In this document: one piece after another, positions 23,284 through 36,226 of the stretch
How positions within the stretch are numbered: position 1 is the first letter of the stretch
How the letters are laid out: each line of letters opens with the position of its first letter
Notes under the pieces: generated by a model
What the model was told of the DNA's origin: nothing
Databases searched by the model: none
What the model saw: the letters and a program-made list of their open reading frames with translations, nothing else
Made by a program: the position numbers and the translations under genes
Assembly (NCBI RefSeq): GCF_019578655.1
Contig: NC_063257.1
Coordinates: 22,940,001 to 23,004,000, forward strand
Length of the DNA: 64,000 nt
Source: Ricinus communis
Lineage: Eukaryota > Streptophyta > Magnoliopsida > Malpighiales > Euphorbiaceae
Direction: 5' to 3'

Positions 23284-25490
23284 TCTCTAGCCTAGTCAAC
23301 TATATTGTCCTCCTCCATTTTACTCTTCAAATGGATGGCATGATTCTTGTTGAATCACATCCTCCACACAATGATCGCCAACTCCTCAGTGGTCGTTCGT
23401 GATTGTTTAATGGCCATGTCAAAGAAAAAATCCTAGAAAGAGACATTTACGCATATCAGTTCCATGCAAATGATAGTATGTTTGACGTACCTTTTTAAGC
23501 TTCGAACATTCCCACAGAGCATGAAGAATGGACTCGGAGTGTCCATGACACATAAGACAAGTGTTATCCACATGAACTTTGTGAGCCTGAAGATTGTTGT
23601 ACGTTGGTATCCAATCATTACACGCCTTCCATAATAACACTTTTAACTTTAGGTGGGATAGACATCTTCCATAGAGTGGACCATCCCATGGAAATAGCGC
23701 TATTGTTCGAGGTGCTATATTTACTGTTCAACTCTAGAGCCAACCAGAATCCACTCTTTACTGTATAGTCACCTTGCTTGTCGAAGTGCTACCTGAGCAC
23801 CGGTTCTTTGTTTCGGCCTGTGAGAGGAATTCTGATAATAGCCAAGGCCTTTTTAGAGTTAAAAAAATTACGGATGAGAGCTTCATTCCACTGACCGGAG
23901 GCAGTCAGGAGGCTGCTTACAGTCGCATTGCCACCTGGGGTCCTTGGGAATAAGGTTTAAATCCAAAAGGCCTAGGAATCCATTGGTCCTTCTATATATA
24001 AACATTACTTCCATCTTCAATGGTCCATCAGGATCCGGCTTCTATGATCTCTCTCCCCCACAAAATACTACACCATACAAATGATGCTTTAGACGATACT
24101 TTAGCCTGTAAGAAAGTACAATTAGGGAAATAAAAGCTAATAAGAATTCCTGTAACCAAAGAATGAGGATATTGGATTAAACGCCAAATTTTCTTTGCCA
24201 ACAAGGCTTTGTTGAATAGATATAAATCTCAGAACCCCATTCCTCCTTCCATTTTATGACGGCATAGAGACTCTAACGTACATCAATACATTTTTCGTTG
24301 GCTATCACTACTCCCCCACCAAAAGCGGGCATAAAGGCGGTGAAGTTCCTTGATGAGAGAAGTAAGGAGTCTAAATAAGTTGATAGAGTAAGCTAGTATA
24401 GCCTGGATAACCGCTTTGATCAGCACTTCCCTTCCACCGGCCAAGAATAGTTTATTTTTTCACCCTTTTAATTTTTTCCACACTTTGTCTTTAATGTCCT
24501 TGAAGAGAGAGGACTTGTTGCGCCCTGCAAAACTTGGTAAACCAAGGTATTTCTATTTATATTCAACTTGCTGGACTCCAAGAAGTTGAACAATGTCCCT
24601 ACTCAAATTTGCATCAAGCCCACCTGAAAAGCAAACAGCTGATTTGGAGAAGTTGATAATTTGAGGGTGCGACATTCACTAGTAGTTGCTCGCAAGAAAA
24701 GCAAACTAACATCGACAAAGAACAAATGTGACACTCTAGGGCCATTATTGCCACACGGGAACCCATGAATATTGCACCACTATTTTCGGCGTCCTTGTGT
24801 AGAAGGACAGACCTTCTGCACATAGGAGAAACAAGAAAGGTGATCGAGGGTCTAAGGGGGTTAGCGAGCCTTTTGCTTCACCGTTTATCAAAAAGGAGTA
24901 AGAAACTGAAGAAATACATGATATAATTTTAGAGATCCAACCTGGGGAAAAACCAAGCTTACCCATTATACGCTCCACGAAAGACCACTTGACACAATAA
25001 AAGCTTTGGACATATCCAGCTTTAGCGCCATATATTTCTCCTTTTTTCTTCTCGACCTTTTTAGACCATGAATGCATTCAAAACCAATTAGTGCATTATC
25101 CATGATGAGTCTGTGTGAGAGGAATGCACTTTGATTTTCTGAAATAACATCTGGAAGCACCTTACAAGGCCTATTAGCTGGAGCCTTGGCAATGATTTTA
25201 TACTAAACAATGCACATGCTAATAGGCCTGAAATCAATCATCTTCCTAGTCCCTTTGATTTTTGGAATCAAAGTAATCATAGTAGAATTAATATGTGCCC
25301 CCATGATTCAGGACACTTAAGCAGGCTGCCACAGCCCCATCACTCACTACTTTTCAATGTTGTTGAAAACACAGGGCTGGTAAACTGTCTTCCCCCGGAG
25401 CCTAGGTGGGGTGCATCTGGAAGACCGCTTTTCAAATCTCCTCTTTAGTTAAGCTCATATCTAGCATTCTATTATGGGCCAAGGAAACAC
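23284..25490 (-). pseudogene. LINE ORF2 middle: reverse transcriptase and zf-RVT
   Basis: Reading down from 25490: [59 protein letters not shown] (first catalytic Asp), [40 protein letters not shown] and LLCAEGLS. Next is FVDVSLLF at about 24719-24696, where the active-site FADD should be, then [31 protein letters not shown], and the zinc-binding region WKACNDWIPTYNNLQ with CLMCHGHSESILHALWEC. The order is typical of plant L1. FADD to FVDV removes the second catalytic Asp, and many stops are present. Confidence 0.85.
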
Positions 25491-25847
25491 TGTTGTAGAG
25501 AATAAAAAGAAGAAAGAATACTTGTATATTGAATTGAAATTACAAAGAACATATATATAGACTTACTAGCTTAGCAGCCAAGTAGTCTTTTGGTAACCTA
25601 CAATTTTTAAACATCCTACATTAAATACATAAGTTACAAACATATATAACTTACATATTTAATAGGCACTTAATACATAAGTTACACACTTAATGAATAT
25701 ATATATATATATATATATGTAACTTACATATTTAATAGGTGACTCTTTAATTTTATAACTTAAACATTAAGCTATTCATAACTTACACATTAAAGACTAT
25801 ACTTAATGACTATTAAATATTATTAAATTAAATTTAGTTTTTCTACA
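25491..25847 (-). repeat. 3' LTR of Copia B
   Basis: 357 bp, coding strand TGTAGAAAAACT...CTCTACAACA. It contains a (TA)n run of about 24 bp at 25693-25716 that is much shorter in the 5' LTR. Confidence 0.88.
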
Positions 25848-25854
25848 CTCCTCT

Positions 25855-28800
25855 TTAAACTGAATTTCTGATCAAACCGAGTCTTGCTCTTAATCTGGCA
25901 AAATTTTCAAACTTTAATGCCTTCGTGAAAATATCAGCAAGTTGATCTTGCGACTTGATATACTTCAGCTCCACTTCCTTCTTACGAATACTTTCTTTGA
26001 TGAAATAATATCTTGTGTCAATGTGCTTGCTCCTATCATATAAAATAGGATTCTTGCTCAATGTTATAGACGATTTATTATTAATAAAAATATCAATTGG
26101 TTCTTGGTTTGAAACCAATAGCACCTCTAACACCTTTCTTAACCATGTGGCATGACAAACACAAGCAGCAGCAACAACATACTCAGCTTCACAAGTTGAA
26201 AGAGTTACAATAGATTGCTTCTTTGAACTCCATGTAAAAGCAGTCTCTCCAATAGAAAACATAAAATCCATTATACTTTTTCAATCATCAACATCACCTC
26301 CCAATCACTATCACTATCATTATAGCCTACTACACTGAAACTTTCTGAAGGTGAGTAAAACAAACCATAATTTGAAGTTCCTTTGACATATCTCAAAATT
26401 CTTTTACCAGCTTTCATGTGCAAATTTGTTGGTGCCTCCATGTAGCGACTGATAAGTCCTACTCCAAAAAGAATATCAAGTCTAGTACAAGTCAAGTACC
26501 TTAAGTTTCCAACAAGTTTTCAAAACAAAGTTGGATTCACCTTCTCAGTATCATCATATCTTGACAGCTTTACTCCACATCCAACTAGTGTGCTGACAGA
26601 CTGACATTGCTCCATGCCAAACTCCTTTAAGATCTTTCTTACATAGCTCTTTTGAGAAACAAAAATGCCATCATCAGTTTGTTTCACTTAGATTCCCAGA
26701 TAATAAGACATCAGCCCTATATCTGTCATCTCAAATTCAGTAGTCATCTCCTTTTTGAATTCTTCAATCATTGCTGAATTATTTCCTATAAAGATCAATC
26801 ATCAACATACAAACACACAACAAGAGTATCACCATTCTCTTTCTTCTTGGCATAAAGAGAATATTCATGAGGACATTTCAGAAAATCTTTCTTCTAGAAA
26901 TAATCATCAATCCTGTTGTACCATGTCCTTGGTGCTTGCTTGAATCCATACAAAGCTTTCTTCAGTTTTAAAATCTTATTTTCTTGCCCTCTAACAACAT
27001 ATCTGAAAGGTTGTTGTAGATATACTTCTTCTTCTAAGTATCCATTCAAGAACGCCGATTTCACGTCCATTTGAAACATTCTCCATCTTTTTTGTGCAGC
27101 CAAAGAAATGATTAAGCGAATTGTTTCCAATCGAGCGACTGGTGCAAAGACTTCATCATAGTCAATTCCATGTTGTTGGCTGTACACTTTTGCAACAAGT
27201 CGAGCCTTGTATTTCTCGACATCTCCTTTTTCATTCTTCTTGATTTTGTAAATCCATTTCACACTAACAACTTGCTTGCCTTAGGAAAGATTTGCTAATT
27301 CCCAAGTGTCATTCTTTTGAATTGATTTTATTTCGTCATCCATGGCTACTCTCCATTTTTCATTTTTCACCGCTTCTTCAAAATTCATTGGTTCAATATC
27401 TGCAAAAAGGCAATAATGAACATAATCTGAAACTTCATCAGTGTTAGCATATATGTCCTGCAAATTTCTCATTTTTGTAGGTCTTTCAGATGAACTTGAA
27501 GGACTTAAATCTCCTTAATACTTGCTGGAGTTCTTAGAGGTGTCAAGTTCTGTACATCAGAATCAGAATGTTGAACATCTTGATCTGAATCATAAAAAAT
27601 TAGAAGAAAATTATAATTTTCTGATTGATTCTCCCAATTCCATCCATCAGCTTCCTCAAACTTGACATCTACTCAGGATAATCTTCTTGCTTGTCGGATT
27701 GTACAACTTATAGCCTTTAGACCTTGCATCATATCCAACAAAAATAAATTTTTCACTTTTGTCATCCAGCTTAATTCTGGTTTCATCTGCAACATGAACA
27801 TAAGCAACACAACCAAAAACTCTAAGGTGAGAAAGAGTTGGCTTTCTTCCACTCCATGCTTCTTGTGGTATAGATTTCTACAAACTCCTTGTAGGACATC
27901 TGTTACACAGATATACAGCACATGCCACAACTTCAACCCAAAATTCTATGGGCATTTGTTTGCTTTTCAACATGCTTCGAGTCATGTTAAGGATGGTTCT
28001 GTTCTTGTGCTCCACAACACCATTCTGTTGAGATGATCTTGGCATAGTCAACAATCTCCGGATGCCATGAGATTTACAAAAAACATTGAATTGATTTGAA
28101 GTGAATTCACCACCTTTATTAGTTCTCAATGCCTTTAAAGAACATTCACTTTCCTTTCCAACCAACAATTTGAACTTCTTGAATACTTCGAAAGCTTCAG
28201 ATTTCTGCTTCAAAAAATAAACCCATGTTTTGCGACTAAAATCATCAATATACAGTAATAAATATTTATTCTTACTAAAAGAAGTTGGATTAATTGGACC
28301 ACATATGTCAACGTGGACAAGTTCAAGAGGCTTCGATGCTCTTGAAGATGATTCCTTCGGAAAATTGTGTCTGAATTGCTTTCTGTACATGCATCCTTCA
28401 CACAACTGATTAGGATGATCAATGAAAGGTAGACCATGAACCATTCTCCTTTGAGCCAATTGCTTCAAGCTGTTGAAATTCAAATGACCCAGTCTTTGAT
28501 GCCAAAGCTAGGATAAATCAGATGCACTTGCCTTTAAGCACTTCATATAATCAGACTGAAGTTTGAGAATAAACATTTTATTTTTTGTCATTTTAACCTT
28601 AGCAATCAGATTACCTTTATTGACTTTCATCACTAATGCACCATTCTTCAAGTAGATCTTGAATTATTTCTCCAAAAGTTGGCGTAAACTCAACACATTC
28701 ACTTTCATTTCTGGAACATAATATACATCAGTAATGAACTGATGTGAGCCATTCTTGGCTTGAATCAAGATATCACCTTTGCCTTCGTAAACTATATTTT

Positions 28801-28897
28801 TATCATCTACAAATGAAATACTACCATTATATGATTCATCAATGGTCATGAATAAATTTTTCTTGCCTGTCATATGGTTGCTTGCGCCTATATCCAA
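25855..28897 (-). pseudogene. Copia B pol: protease, integrase, RT, RNase H (broken)
   Basis: Protease WFLDIGASNHMTGKK (28890 area). Integrase has LVHVDICGPI (Asp 1), LRTNKGGEF where LRTDRGGEF is usual (Asp 2 changed to Asn, about 28115) and QQNGVVEHKNRT (Glu). RT has MDVKSAFLNGYLEEEVYLQQ and LKKALYGFKQAPRTWYN, and LYVDD survives near 26805, immediately followed by a frameshift. RNase H has GYNDSDSDW, CEAEYVVAAA and FINNKSSI (the usual Asp replaced by Asn), and ends DIFTKALKFENFARLRARL at 25855. It has at least five stops or frameshifts. Confidence 0.85.
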
Positions 28898-29906
28898 GAA
28901 CCATGATTCTTGATCTTTGCCTTCATTCCCATCGGATGAGAATAATAAAGTAGGTTGTTCATCTTCTTCACCTTTGGCACAAAATACTTTGTCTTCTTTA
29001 ACAGTTTCATATCTGCATTCATTTGCATAATGACCATATTTCTCATAATTATAGCATTGTACTTCACCTCTTTTATTCTAAGTACCTCTTCCACGTCCTC
29101 GTGATGATTGCCTTTGATTTGAATCTGAATAGTTTGAATTTCCACCAAATCTTCCTCTTCCTCTGCCTCTGAAATTACCTCGACCACGGCTATGAAATTT
29201 GCCGCCTCTTCCTCTTCCTCTTTGTGATTCTTCATTTGCATTATCTTTTTCTTTCAAAGACAGCTTTGAGAAAAGAACTTGTGATTGAGGTTCTTTCTCC
29301 TTCATTATTTCTTCATGTGCTTGCAATGATCCCAACAACTGATCAACAGTCATGGATTCTAAATCATTTGATTCTTTAATTGCCACAACAATATAATCAA
29401 GCTTCAAATCTAAAGATCTCAATATATTTTCAATCACACGGACATCCTCCATTTTGTTGCCATATCCTCTTAATTGATTGACAATAGTCAAAACTCTAGT
29501 GAAATAATATGAAATTGTTTTAGAATTTTTCATCTTGAGAGATTCAAACTCTCCTCTCAAGGTTTGACAACGAATTTTAATAACCTTATCAACTCCTTTG
29601 AAAGAAGTTTCTAAGGTCTACCATGCTTCTTTAGCACTTGTAGCATTTGTAACTTTCTCAAACATACTCTCATCCAAACACGTGGATTAGAGTCAATGCT
29701 TGTTGATATCTCTTTCTTGATTTCTGTAACGCTTCCTTCTGATTTTGAGGCAATTCATTCTCGTCTTCAGGTTGTTCCGATCCTTTTTCAACAATTTTCC
29801 ACACATCTTGTGATCCTAGCAAAGCTTTCATACGAATACACCAATTATCATAACTCTCTTTGGTGAGTTTTGGAAATTGGAAAGGAAATAAACTATTGCT
29901 CATCAT
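28888..29906 (-). pseudogene. Copia B gag
   Basis: It begins [20 protein letters not shown] at 29906 and continues [20 protein letters not shown]. It is shifted near 29670, then reads [20 protein letters not shown] and [20 protein letters not shown], and an [15 protein letters not shown] basic tract. The zinc knuckle reads CYNYEKYGHYANEC, so its second Cys has become Tyr. Confidence 0.8.
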
Positions 29907-29953
29907 CTTTCTTCTCTCATTTTTTTTAGTCTCTTTTCACTCCTTTTTTTAAC

Positions 29954-29965
29954 GCTCTGATACCA
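29954..29965 (-). promoter_or_regulatory. Primer binding site of Copia B
   Basis: Coding-strand TGGTATCAGAGC, a perfect tRNA-iMet complement, three bases after the LTR end at 29969. Confidence 0.9.
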
Positions 29966-29968
29966 CTT

Positions 29969-30307
29969 TGTTGTAGAGAATAAGAAGAAGAAAGGATAAA
30001 CTCACTTGTATATTGAATTGAAATTACAAAGAACATATATATAGACTTACTAGCTTAGTAGCCAAGTAGTCTTTTGGTAACCTATAATTCTTAAACATCC
30101 TACATTAAATACATAAGTTACAAACATATATAACTTACATATTTAATAGGCACTTAATATATAAGTTACACATTTAATGAATATATATGTAACTTACATA
30201 TTTAATAGGTGACTCTTTAATTTCATAACTTAAACATTAAGCTATTTATAACTTATGCATTAAAGACTATAAATGACTATTAAATATTATTAAATTAAAT
30301 TTAGTTT
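29969..30307 (-). repeat. 5' LTR of Copia B (5' end eroded)
   Basis: 339 bp, the partner of 25491-25847 and highly similar except for the shorter TA run and the missing outer bases. Confidence 0.88.
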
Positions 30308-31567
30308 GATCAATGTCACCATCGGTGGGATAAATTAAGGTGAAATATTACTGAAATAATTCATAATAATATCCTGCACTTGAGATTCTCCATCTGTCCA
30401 TTCCCTATGCTCATTAACCATTCCTCTTATTTCATTCCGAGCTTTCCTGCTTGATGCTTTATAATGGAAAAACTTCAATGTTCTTGTTGCCACATCTAAG
30501 CCAATCAGCTCTCGAACGCTACTGCTAGTAAACCTCCTCTTTGTGCAAAAGCACATCAAGGTCCTTTTCAACTCTTTTAACATCCCGCCAATTACTTATA
30601 TTTACTGAATTGGTGAGAGTCTCCATCCTCCTTCTTCTTTCCATTGATTCTTTATTCGAACAACTTGCTATTTTCCACATTCCGAGAGTTTAAAGATTTA
30701 GAGCAAGACGAGATTACTATACTTACCTGAGCAAGGCTTCCTTGATGTGGGTCCATAATCCAGTTTGATTGGACCTTTGCTTGATAGTCCTCATTCTCCG
30801 CCCATGCGACCTCATAATGGAAACGACTCCTCCATTTTTTTTTTTTTAGAATAGACTGAAAATCTACTTGAGAAGGGAGCTCGGTGAGAAGGGGCATGTG
30901 GTCAGAGCCCCAAAATTCAAGGTGGCGCACTCTGTAGCAAGGGAATAAATATGTCCACTCCTTAGTACCAGCATTCGATTCAACCTTTCCATGATACACT
31001 TCCCATCCTTATGTCCATTACACTAAGTAAAGAGAGGACCTGAAGAGCCAAGGTCACAAAAGTTGCAATCATCCAAAACAGTCCTAAAATTGTTGATAAG
31101 GTAGTTCGAGTGGCTGTTCCCTCCTTATTTCTTTGAGTGCCTAAGAAGCTCATTGAAATTGTCACCGAAAGCCACGGTAACGAAGAATTGTCCTTGGTTC
31201 TCGAGTAAAGTCCAAGAAAATAATTCTTAGAGAGGCAACTGGGTCCCTGTAAAACCTTGTAAATCGCCACTGAGCACTATTAGAAAAGGGTACTACAATA
31301 TCAACATGATAGTTAGAAAAATATAATAAAGAAACATTAATATAAGAAGACCAAAAAAATACAAAGGTCACCACTTCTGCCGATTCTATCGACAACAAAA
31401 TTCCCTGCATACCTAAGTTTTAATTGAATAGCTTCAATTTGAGTTTGCGAAGAAATAGTTTTGAAAAGAAAAATCAAGTCTAGTTAATGCATGTGCACAT
31501 GGCTGTGCAGAAAATGGAACGTTCGGTCATTCCCAAGACCTCGAACATTCTAGCAAAGGATTTTCAT
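30308..31567 (-). pseudogene. LINE ORF2 N-terminus: endonuclease and RT start
   Basis: The ATG at 31567 opens MKILC-stop-NVRGLGNDRTFHF. Plant L1 ORF2 normally has Trp at this stop (TGG to TAG). Further endonuclease signs are WGSDHMPLLTELPSQ (the SDH motif) and the linker FHYEVAWAENEDYQAKVQ. It continues into KASSRKARNEIRGMVNEHRE and QDIIMNYFSNISP, which lead into RT and resume after Copia B at 25490. Several frames are needed to follow it. Confidence 0.8.
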
Positions 31568-31703
31568 TGCTTCCAGCAAACCCTCCTGCTCATAGAGAGT
31601 CGCCAATATCTCAGTGTATGAAGGAATTGCAATCTGATTAGCAAGGACAACATCCAGGCCATTATCGAAAGCCTCATCCCAGTCTTTAGCCATTATTATT
31701 GTT
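31568..31703 (-). pseudogene. LINE ORF1/ORF2 junction segment
   Basis: Between the Copia C duplication and the ORF2 ATG the minus strand is open as MAKDWDEAFDNGLDVVLANQ and SYTEILATLYEQEGLLEA. It runs in the same frame as the ORF2 start. This is probably the ORF1 C-terminus overlapping or fused to ORF2. Confidence 0.5.
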
Positions 31704-31708
31704 GTGCC
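31704..31708. repeat. Left target duplication of Copia C
   Basis: GTGCC, repeated at 36511-36515. Confidence 0.9.
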
Positions 31709-32001
31709 TGTTGGATAAGCTTCAATAACGTCGAGCTCAAGACATCCGTAACAAGTCGGTTAAAGGATACGATAGGCTAAATAAGGAACATAGCTATTTC
31801 TATTAAGAAAAGAAAAAAGTAGTTTTCCATTACGTATAGAAATAGGAGTTTGTTCAATGAGAATTTGCTATATAAGGAGATGCCGAGTTGTGGTATCCCT
31901 CAAGAAAAGCATTAGCTTTGTGTTTAGTTTTTAGAGAAGATTTTCTAAACATCAATAAAAAAAGTAGTTTTATTCAAACGCTAAGTGCTTAAGAAACTAT
32001 A
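31709..32001 (+). repeat. 5' LTR of Copia C
   Basis: 293 bp, TGTTGGATAAGC...AAACTATA, so it ends TA rather than CA. It has a TATA box (CTATATAAGG) at about 31870 and a likely transcription start shortly after. Confidence 0.93.
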
Positions 32002-32003
32002 TT

Positions 32004-32015
32004 TGGTATCAGAGC
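32004..32015 (+). promoter_or_regulatory. Primer binding site of Copia C
   Basis: TGGTATCAGAGC, a perfect tRNA-iMet complement, two bases after the LTR. Confidence 0.92.
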
Positions 32016-32098
32016 TGCAGGATAAGTCGATCCTAACGACCTCTCGTTAAACACCAATCACGAAGATCATACGAACGTATTCTCGCCGTGAATCAACT

Positions 32099-35000
32099 AT
32101 GGGAGACGACGTAACACGGCCAAAAGAATTCACGCCTTCGTCAATTCAATGTCCTATACTAAACGCCACAAATTATACGGTATGGGCCATGAGAATGAAG
32201 GTGTTGATGAAGATATATAAAGTTTGGGACACAATCGAACCTGGAACGGCAGATGCAGATAAAAACAATATCGCCATTGGATTATTGTTTCAAGCAATCC
32301 CGAGTCTCTTGTCTTACAAGTCGGTGAGAGAGACCTCAAAGGAGATATGGGATACAATTAAATCTCGTCATCTAGGTGCTGATCGTGTCAAGGAAGCAAG
32401 GCTCCAAACCCTAATATCAGAGTTTGAGAGAGTTAAGATGAACGACACGGATACAATAGATAACTTTGCGGGAAAGTTATCCGAGATTGCATCTAAATCA
32501 GCCTCACTTGGACAAACGATTGAGAAAACCAAACTTGTGAAGAAATTTCTCAATGGTCTACCAAGAAGCAAGTACATTCATATCATAGCAGCCCTCGAAC
32601 AGATTCTAGATTTAAAATCTACGGAATTTGAAGATATTGTTGGAAGACTAAAGGCCTATGAAGAACGTATTGTTGATGAGGAGAACCATGGAGAAACGCA
32701 AAACAAACTGTTATACTCAAACTCCGAAGATCACAGTTCTACGTCGTCACGAGGAAGAGGACGTGGAAGAGGAGGAAGAGGAAACAAGGGACGAGGCAGA
32801 GGAAGGACCAACACACAAGAACGAGAAACAAATCACAGTGATCAAAGCCGAGGGAAAGAAAAGAAGGATAGATCAAAAATAATTTGTTATCGTTGTGACA
32901 AGTCATTGCCGCCTCCAGTATGTCGGGAGAGGACACAAAGGACGCAAGAAGCAAATAAAGTGGAGACAGAAGAAGCTGAGATAGCACTTTATATGCATGA
33001 AATTGTGTTTTTGAATGAAGAGAGAATAATACCAACGAACTACGATACCAACAAGAAGGAAGAAGGAGTTTGGTATCTTGATAATGAAGCTAGTAACCAC
33101 ATGACTGGTAACAAGACGTTCTTTTCGGAGCTCAACGAGAACATAAAGGGCAAGGTAAAGTTCGGAGATGGATCGTGCGTTGAAATAGGAGGGAAGGGAT
33201 CAATCCTGTTTCAAAGCAAAACCGATGAGCAAAAACTTGTTACAGACATCTATTACATTCCCGCACTCAAGAGCAACATCCTAAGTTTAGGACAAGCTAC
33301 GGAAGTCGGGTGTGATGTAAGGATGAAAGAAGATTACTTAACGCTTCATGATTCAAGAGGGAGACTGGTAAAAGTTAAAAGAGCACCAAATCGTCTCTAC
33401 AAGACAAGTCTGAAGATCGGAGAACCAATATGCTTACACACGAGAATAGGAGATGATACATGGAGGTGGCATGCAAGGTTAGGACATATAAGCTTTAAAA
33501 CAATCAATGCTATGTCCAAACAAGAGATGGTTCATGGCCTGCCGAAAATTAGAGAAGAAAAAAGGCTGTGCGAGTCGTGTTTGGTTGGAAAATAAAGTCG
33601 TCAACCATTTCCCAAGACAACCATGTTCCGAGCATCTGAACCTTTAGAACTACTCCACGCAGACTTGTGCGGACCTATAACACCACCAACCAGTGCGCAT
33701 AACAAATACATATTTGTTATCATAGATGATTTTTCAAGATACATGTGGACTATCTTGATGAAAGAGAAGAGTGAAGCATTTGGTAGGTTCAAGGCGTTTA
33801 AAGGTTTAGTAGAGAAAGATCTTGGTAAATCAATCATAACTCTTAGAACTGATAGAGGAGGTGAGTTTACTTCAAGAGAGTTCAATGAGTTTTATGAAGA
33901 AAGTGGGATCAGAAGACATCTCACAGCATCATACACACCGCAACAAAACGGTGTGGTGGAGAGAAGAAATAGGACCTTGTTAGAGATGACAAGGAGCATT
34001 CTCAAGGCAATGAAGGTACCAAACTACTTATGGGGAGAAGCAATACGCCATTCTACATACGTAATCAACAGAGTACCAACAAGAGCACTTGAGAACATGA
34101 CCCCGTACGAATGCTTGCGAGAGAAGAAACCGAACCTAGCACATTTAAGAGTTTTCGGGTGTCTAGCTCACTCAAAGGTTGAACCCGCAAATCTCAAGAA
34201 GTTAGATGACAGATCAAAACCATTGGTGCATCTTGGGATTGAGCCAGGATCCAAGGCATATAGACTCTATAATCCAACAACACGAAAGGTTATAGTAAGT
34301 CGCAATGTGGTGTTTGATGAGAAGACTAGTTGGAATTAGAATGAAACAAAAGATGGACCAAGCAGGGATCCGGGGATGTTTTATGTCAGATGGGGTGAAG
34401 TTGTTGATGCAGGAGACTAATTCCATCGTAATCGGAAACAATCAACATCAAGATCATGATGAAAACGAAAGTAATGAGTCCAATGATGACGAAAATCATC
34501 ATGAACAAGGAGGTGACAACAATATGGATGATCAACAAGAGAATGAGGAGCAACCACTAAGAAGATCAACGCGTCAAGTCACTCAACCTGGTTATCTTAA
34601 TGATTATGTCCTTCAAGCAGCAGTAGAATGTGAGAAACTTCTACTGTCAATAAATGATGAGCCAAGGTGTTACAAAGAAGCAAAGAATTTATTAAAGTGG
34701 AGACAAGCATGCGTAGAAGAGATTAGTTCAATCAACAAAAACAAGACATGGAATCTAACTGATAAACCGAGTGGGGTAAAAGTGATTGGACTCAAGTGGA
34801 TTTTCAAGATCAAGAAAAATGCAGATGGTACTATCAACAAGTACAAGGCTCGACTTGTAGCAAAGGGATATGTACAAGAATCCGGCATAGATTTTGATGA
34901 AGTATTCGCACCAGTTGCACGTTTAGAGACCATACGATTGTTGGTTGGGTTAGCAGCATCACATGGATGGGAAACTCATCACTTAGATGTTAAAACAGCG

Positions 35001-36226
35001 TTTCTACATGAAGAATTAAGAGAAGATGTGTATGTTGAGCAACCTGAAGGATTTGAAGTAAAAGGTGAAGAACACAAGGTGTACAAACTTACAAAAGCAT
35101 TGTACGGCTTGAGACAAGCTCCTCGAGCTTGGAACACAAAGTTAGATCAAATCCTAAAGGGAATGGGATTCATCAAATGCCCAAAAGAAACATCCGTGTA
35201 CCGCAAGGAAGAAGGAGGAAATCTTCTCATAATTGCAATCTACGTAGATGACCTATTTGTGACCGGCAATACACTCAAGGTCATAAGAGAATTCAAGATT
35301 GGGATGTCAACAAAGTTTGAAATGTCGGATCTCGGGAAACTCACTTACTATCTCGGAATAGAAGTGATGCAAACCAAAGATGGGATCGAAATAAAATAAG
35401 AAGGTTATGCAAGAAAGATCTTGAGAGAAGCTGGCTTAGAAACATGCAATCCAACTCAAGTTCCCATGGAGTTCGGACTGAAGGTTTCAAAGGCACAAGA
35501 TGAAGAAGAGATAGACTCTACGTGGTATCGAAGGAACGTAGGATGCTTAAGGTATCTCTTACACTCACGACCAGACTTGGCATTTTCCGTTGGAGTTGCT
35601 AGCAGATATATGCAAAATCCTCGTAAGTCACATGGTGATATACTTAAGCATATCCTACGGTACCTAAAGGAACAGCAGTTGCATTCGGGCTGAAGTTTGA
35701 TCGTGGAGGATCAAAGAAAATCATTGGGTTTAGTGATAGTAGTCACAACATTGATCAAGATGATGGAAGAAGCACCACAGGTCATATATTCTATTTTGGA
35801 TCTTCACCAATTACTTGGTGTTCTCAAAAATAGAACACAGTTGCTCTATCGTCTTGTGAAGCCGAGTTCATAGCAGCAACAGAGGGAGCAAGACAAGCCA
35901 TTTGGCTTCAAGACTTATTAAGTGAGATCACAGGATGGAAGACCGAGAAAGTCATCATCAAGATTGATAACAAGTCTGCAATAGCACTCACTAAGAACCC
36001 CGTATTTCATGGTAAAAGTAAACACATTCATAAACGCTACCATTTCATACGGGAGTGCATCGAGAGAGAACTTGTAGATGTGGAGCATGTTCCAGGAGTT
36101 GAACAAAAGGCGGATATCTTAACTAAAGCTTTGGCACGAATAAAGTTTAGTGAGATGAGAAGCTTGATAGGAGTTCAAGACATTTCCAAGACCAAGTTGA
36201 AGCTTAAGAGGGAGAATGTTGGATAA
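32099..36226 (+). pseudogene. Copia C gag-pol polyprotein, lightly broken
   Basis: It starts MGDDVTRPKEFTPSSIQCP with a UBN2-type gag and an RGRGRGGRGNKGRGRGR tract. The zinc knuckle reads CYRCDKSLPPPVC, so the GH-x4-C part is scrambled by small compensating indels. Protease is WYLDNEASNHMTGN (usually DTGAS). Integrase has WHARLGH, CESC, ADLCGPI, RTDRGGEF and QNGVVERRNRT, all catalytic residues kept. RT has MDVK-like LDVKTAFLHEELREDVY and an intact YVDD. RNase H has GFSDSSH, CEAEFIAA and KIDNKSAI, ending KADILTKAL. Lesions are TAA at 33593, TAG at 34337, a frameshift at about 34415, TAA at 35397, a frameshift at about 35670 and TAG near 35833. The stop at 36224-36226 lies 10 bases inside the 3' LTR. 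Confidence 0.9.

Larger units (their letters stand above)
25491..30307 (-). mobile_element. Copia B: Ty1/copia element, nearly complete
   Basis: About 4.8 kb. On -: 5' LTR 29969-30307, PBS 29954-29965 (perfect tRNA-iMet complement), gag, pol, polypurine tract AAAGAGGAG, 3' LTR 25491-25847. LINE RT coding flanks both sides. The 5' LTR lacks the first few bases (TGTAGAA) present in the 3' LTR. The outer junction at 30307/30308 is therefore eroded and no perfect 5-bp duplication is visible. Confidence 0.88.

Noticed and set aside
32739..33035. Minus-strand ORFs opposite Copia C gag-pol
   Set aside because: They are antisense shadows of a well-supported plus-strand frame and lack any motif.
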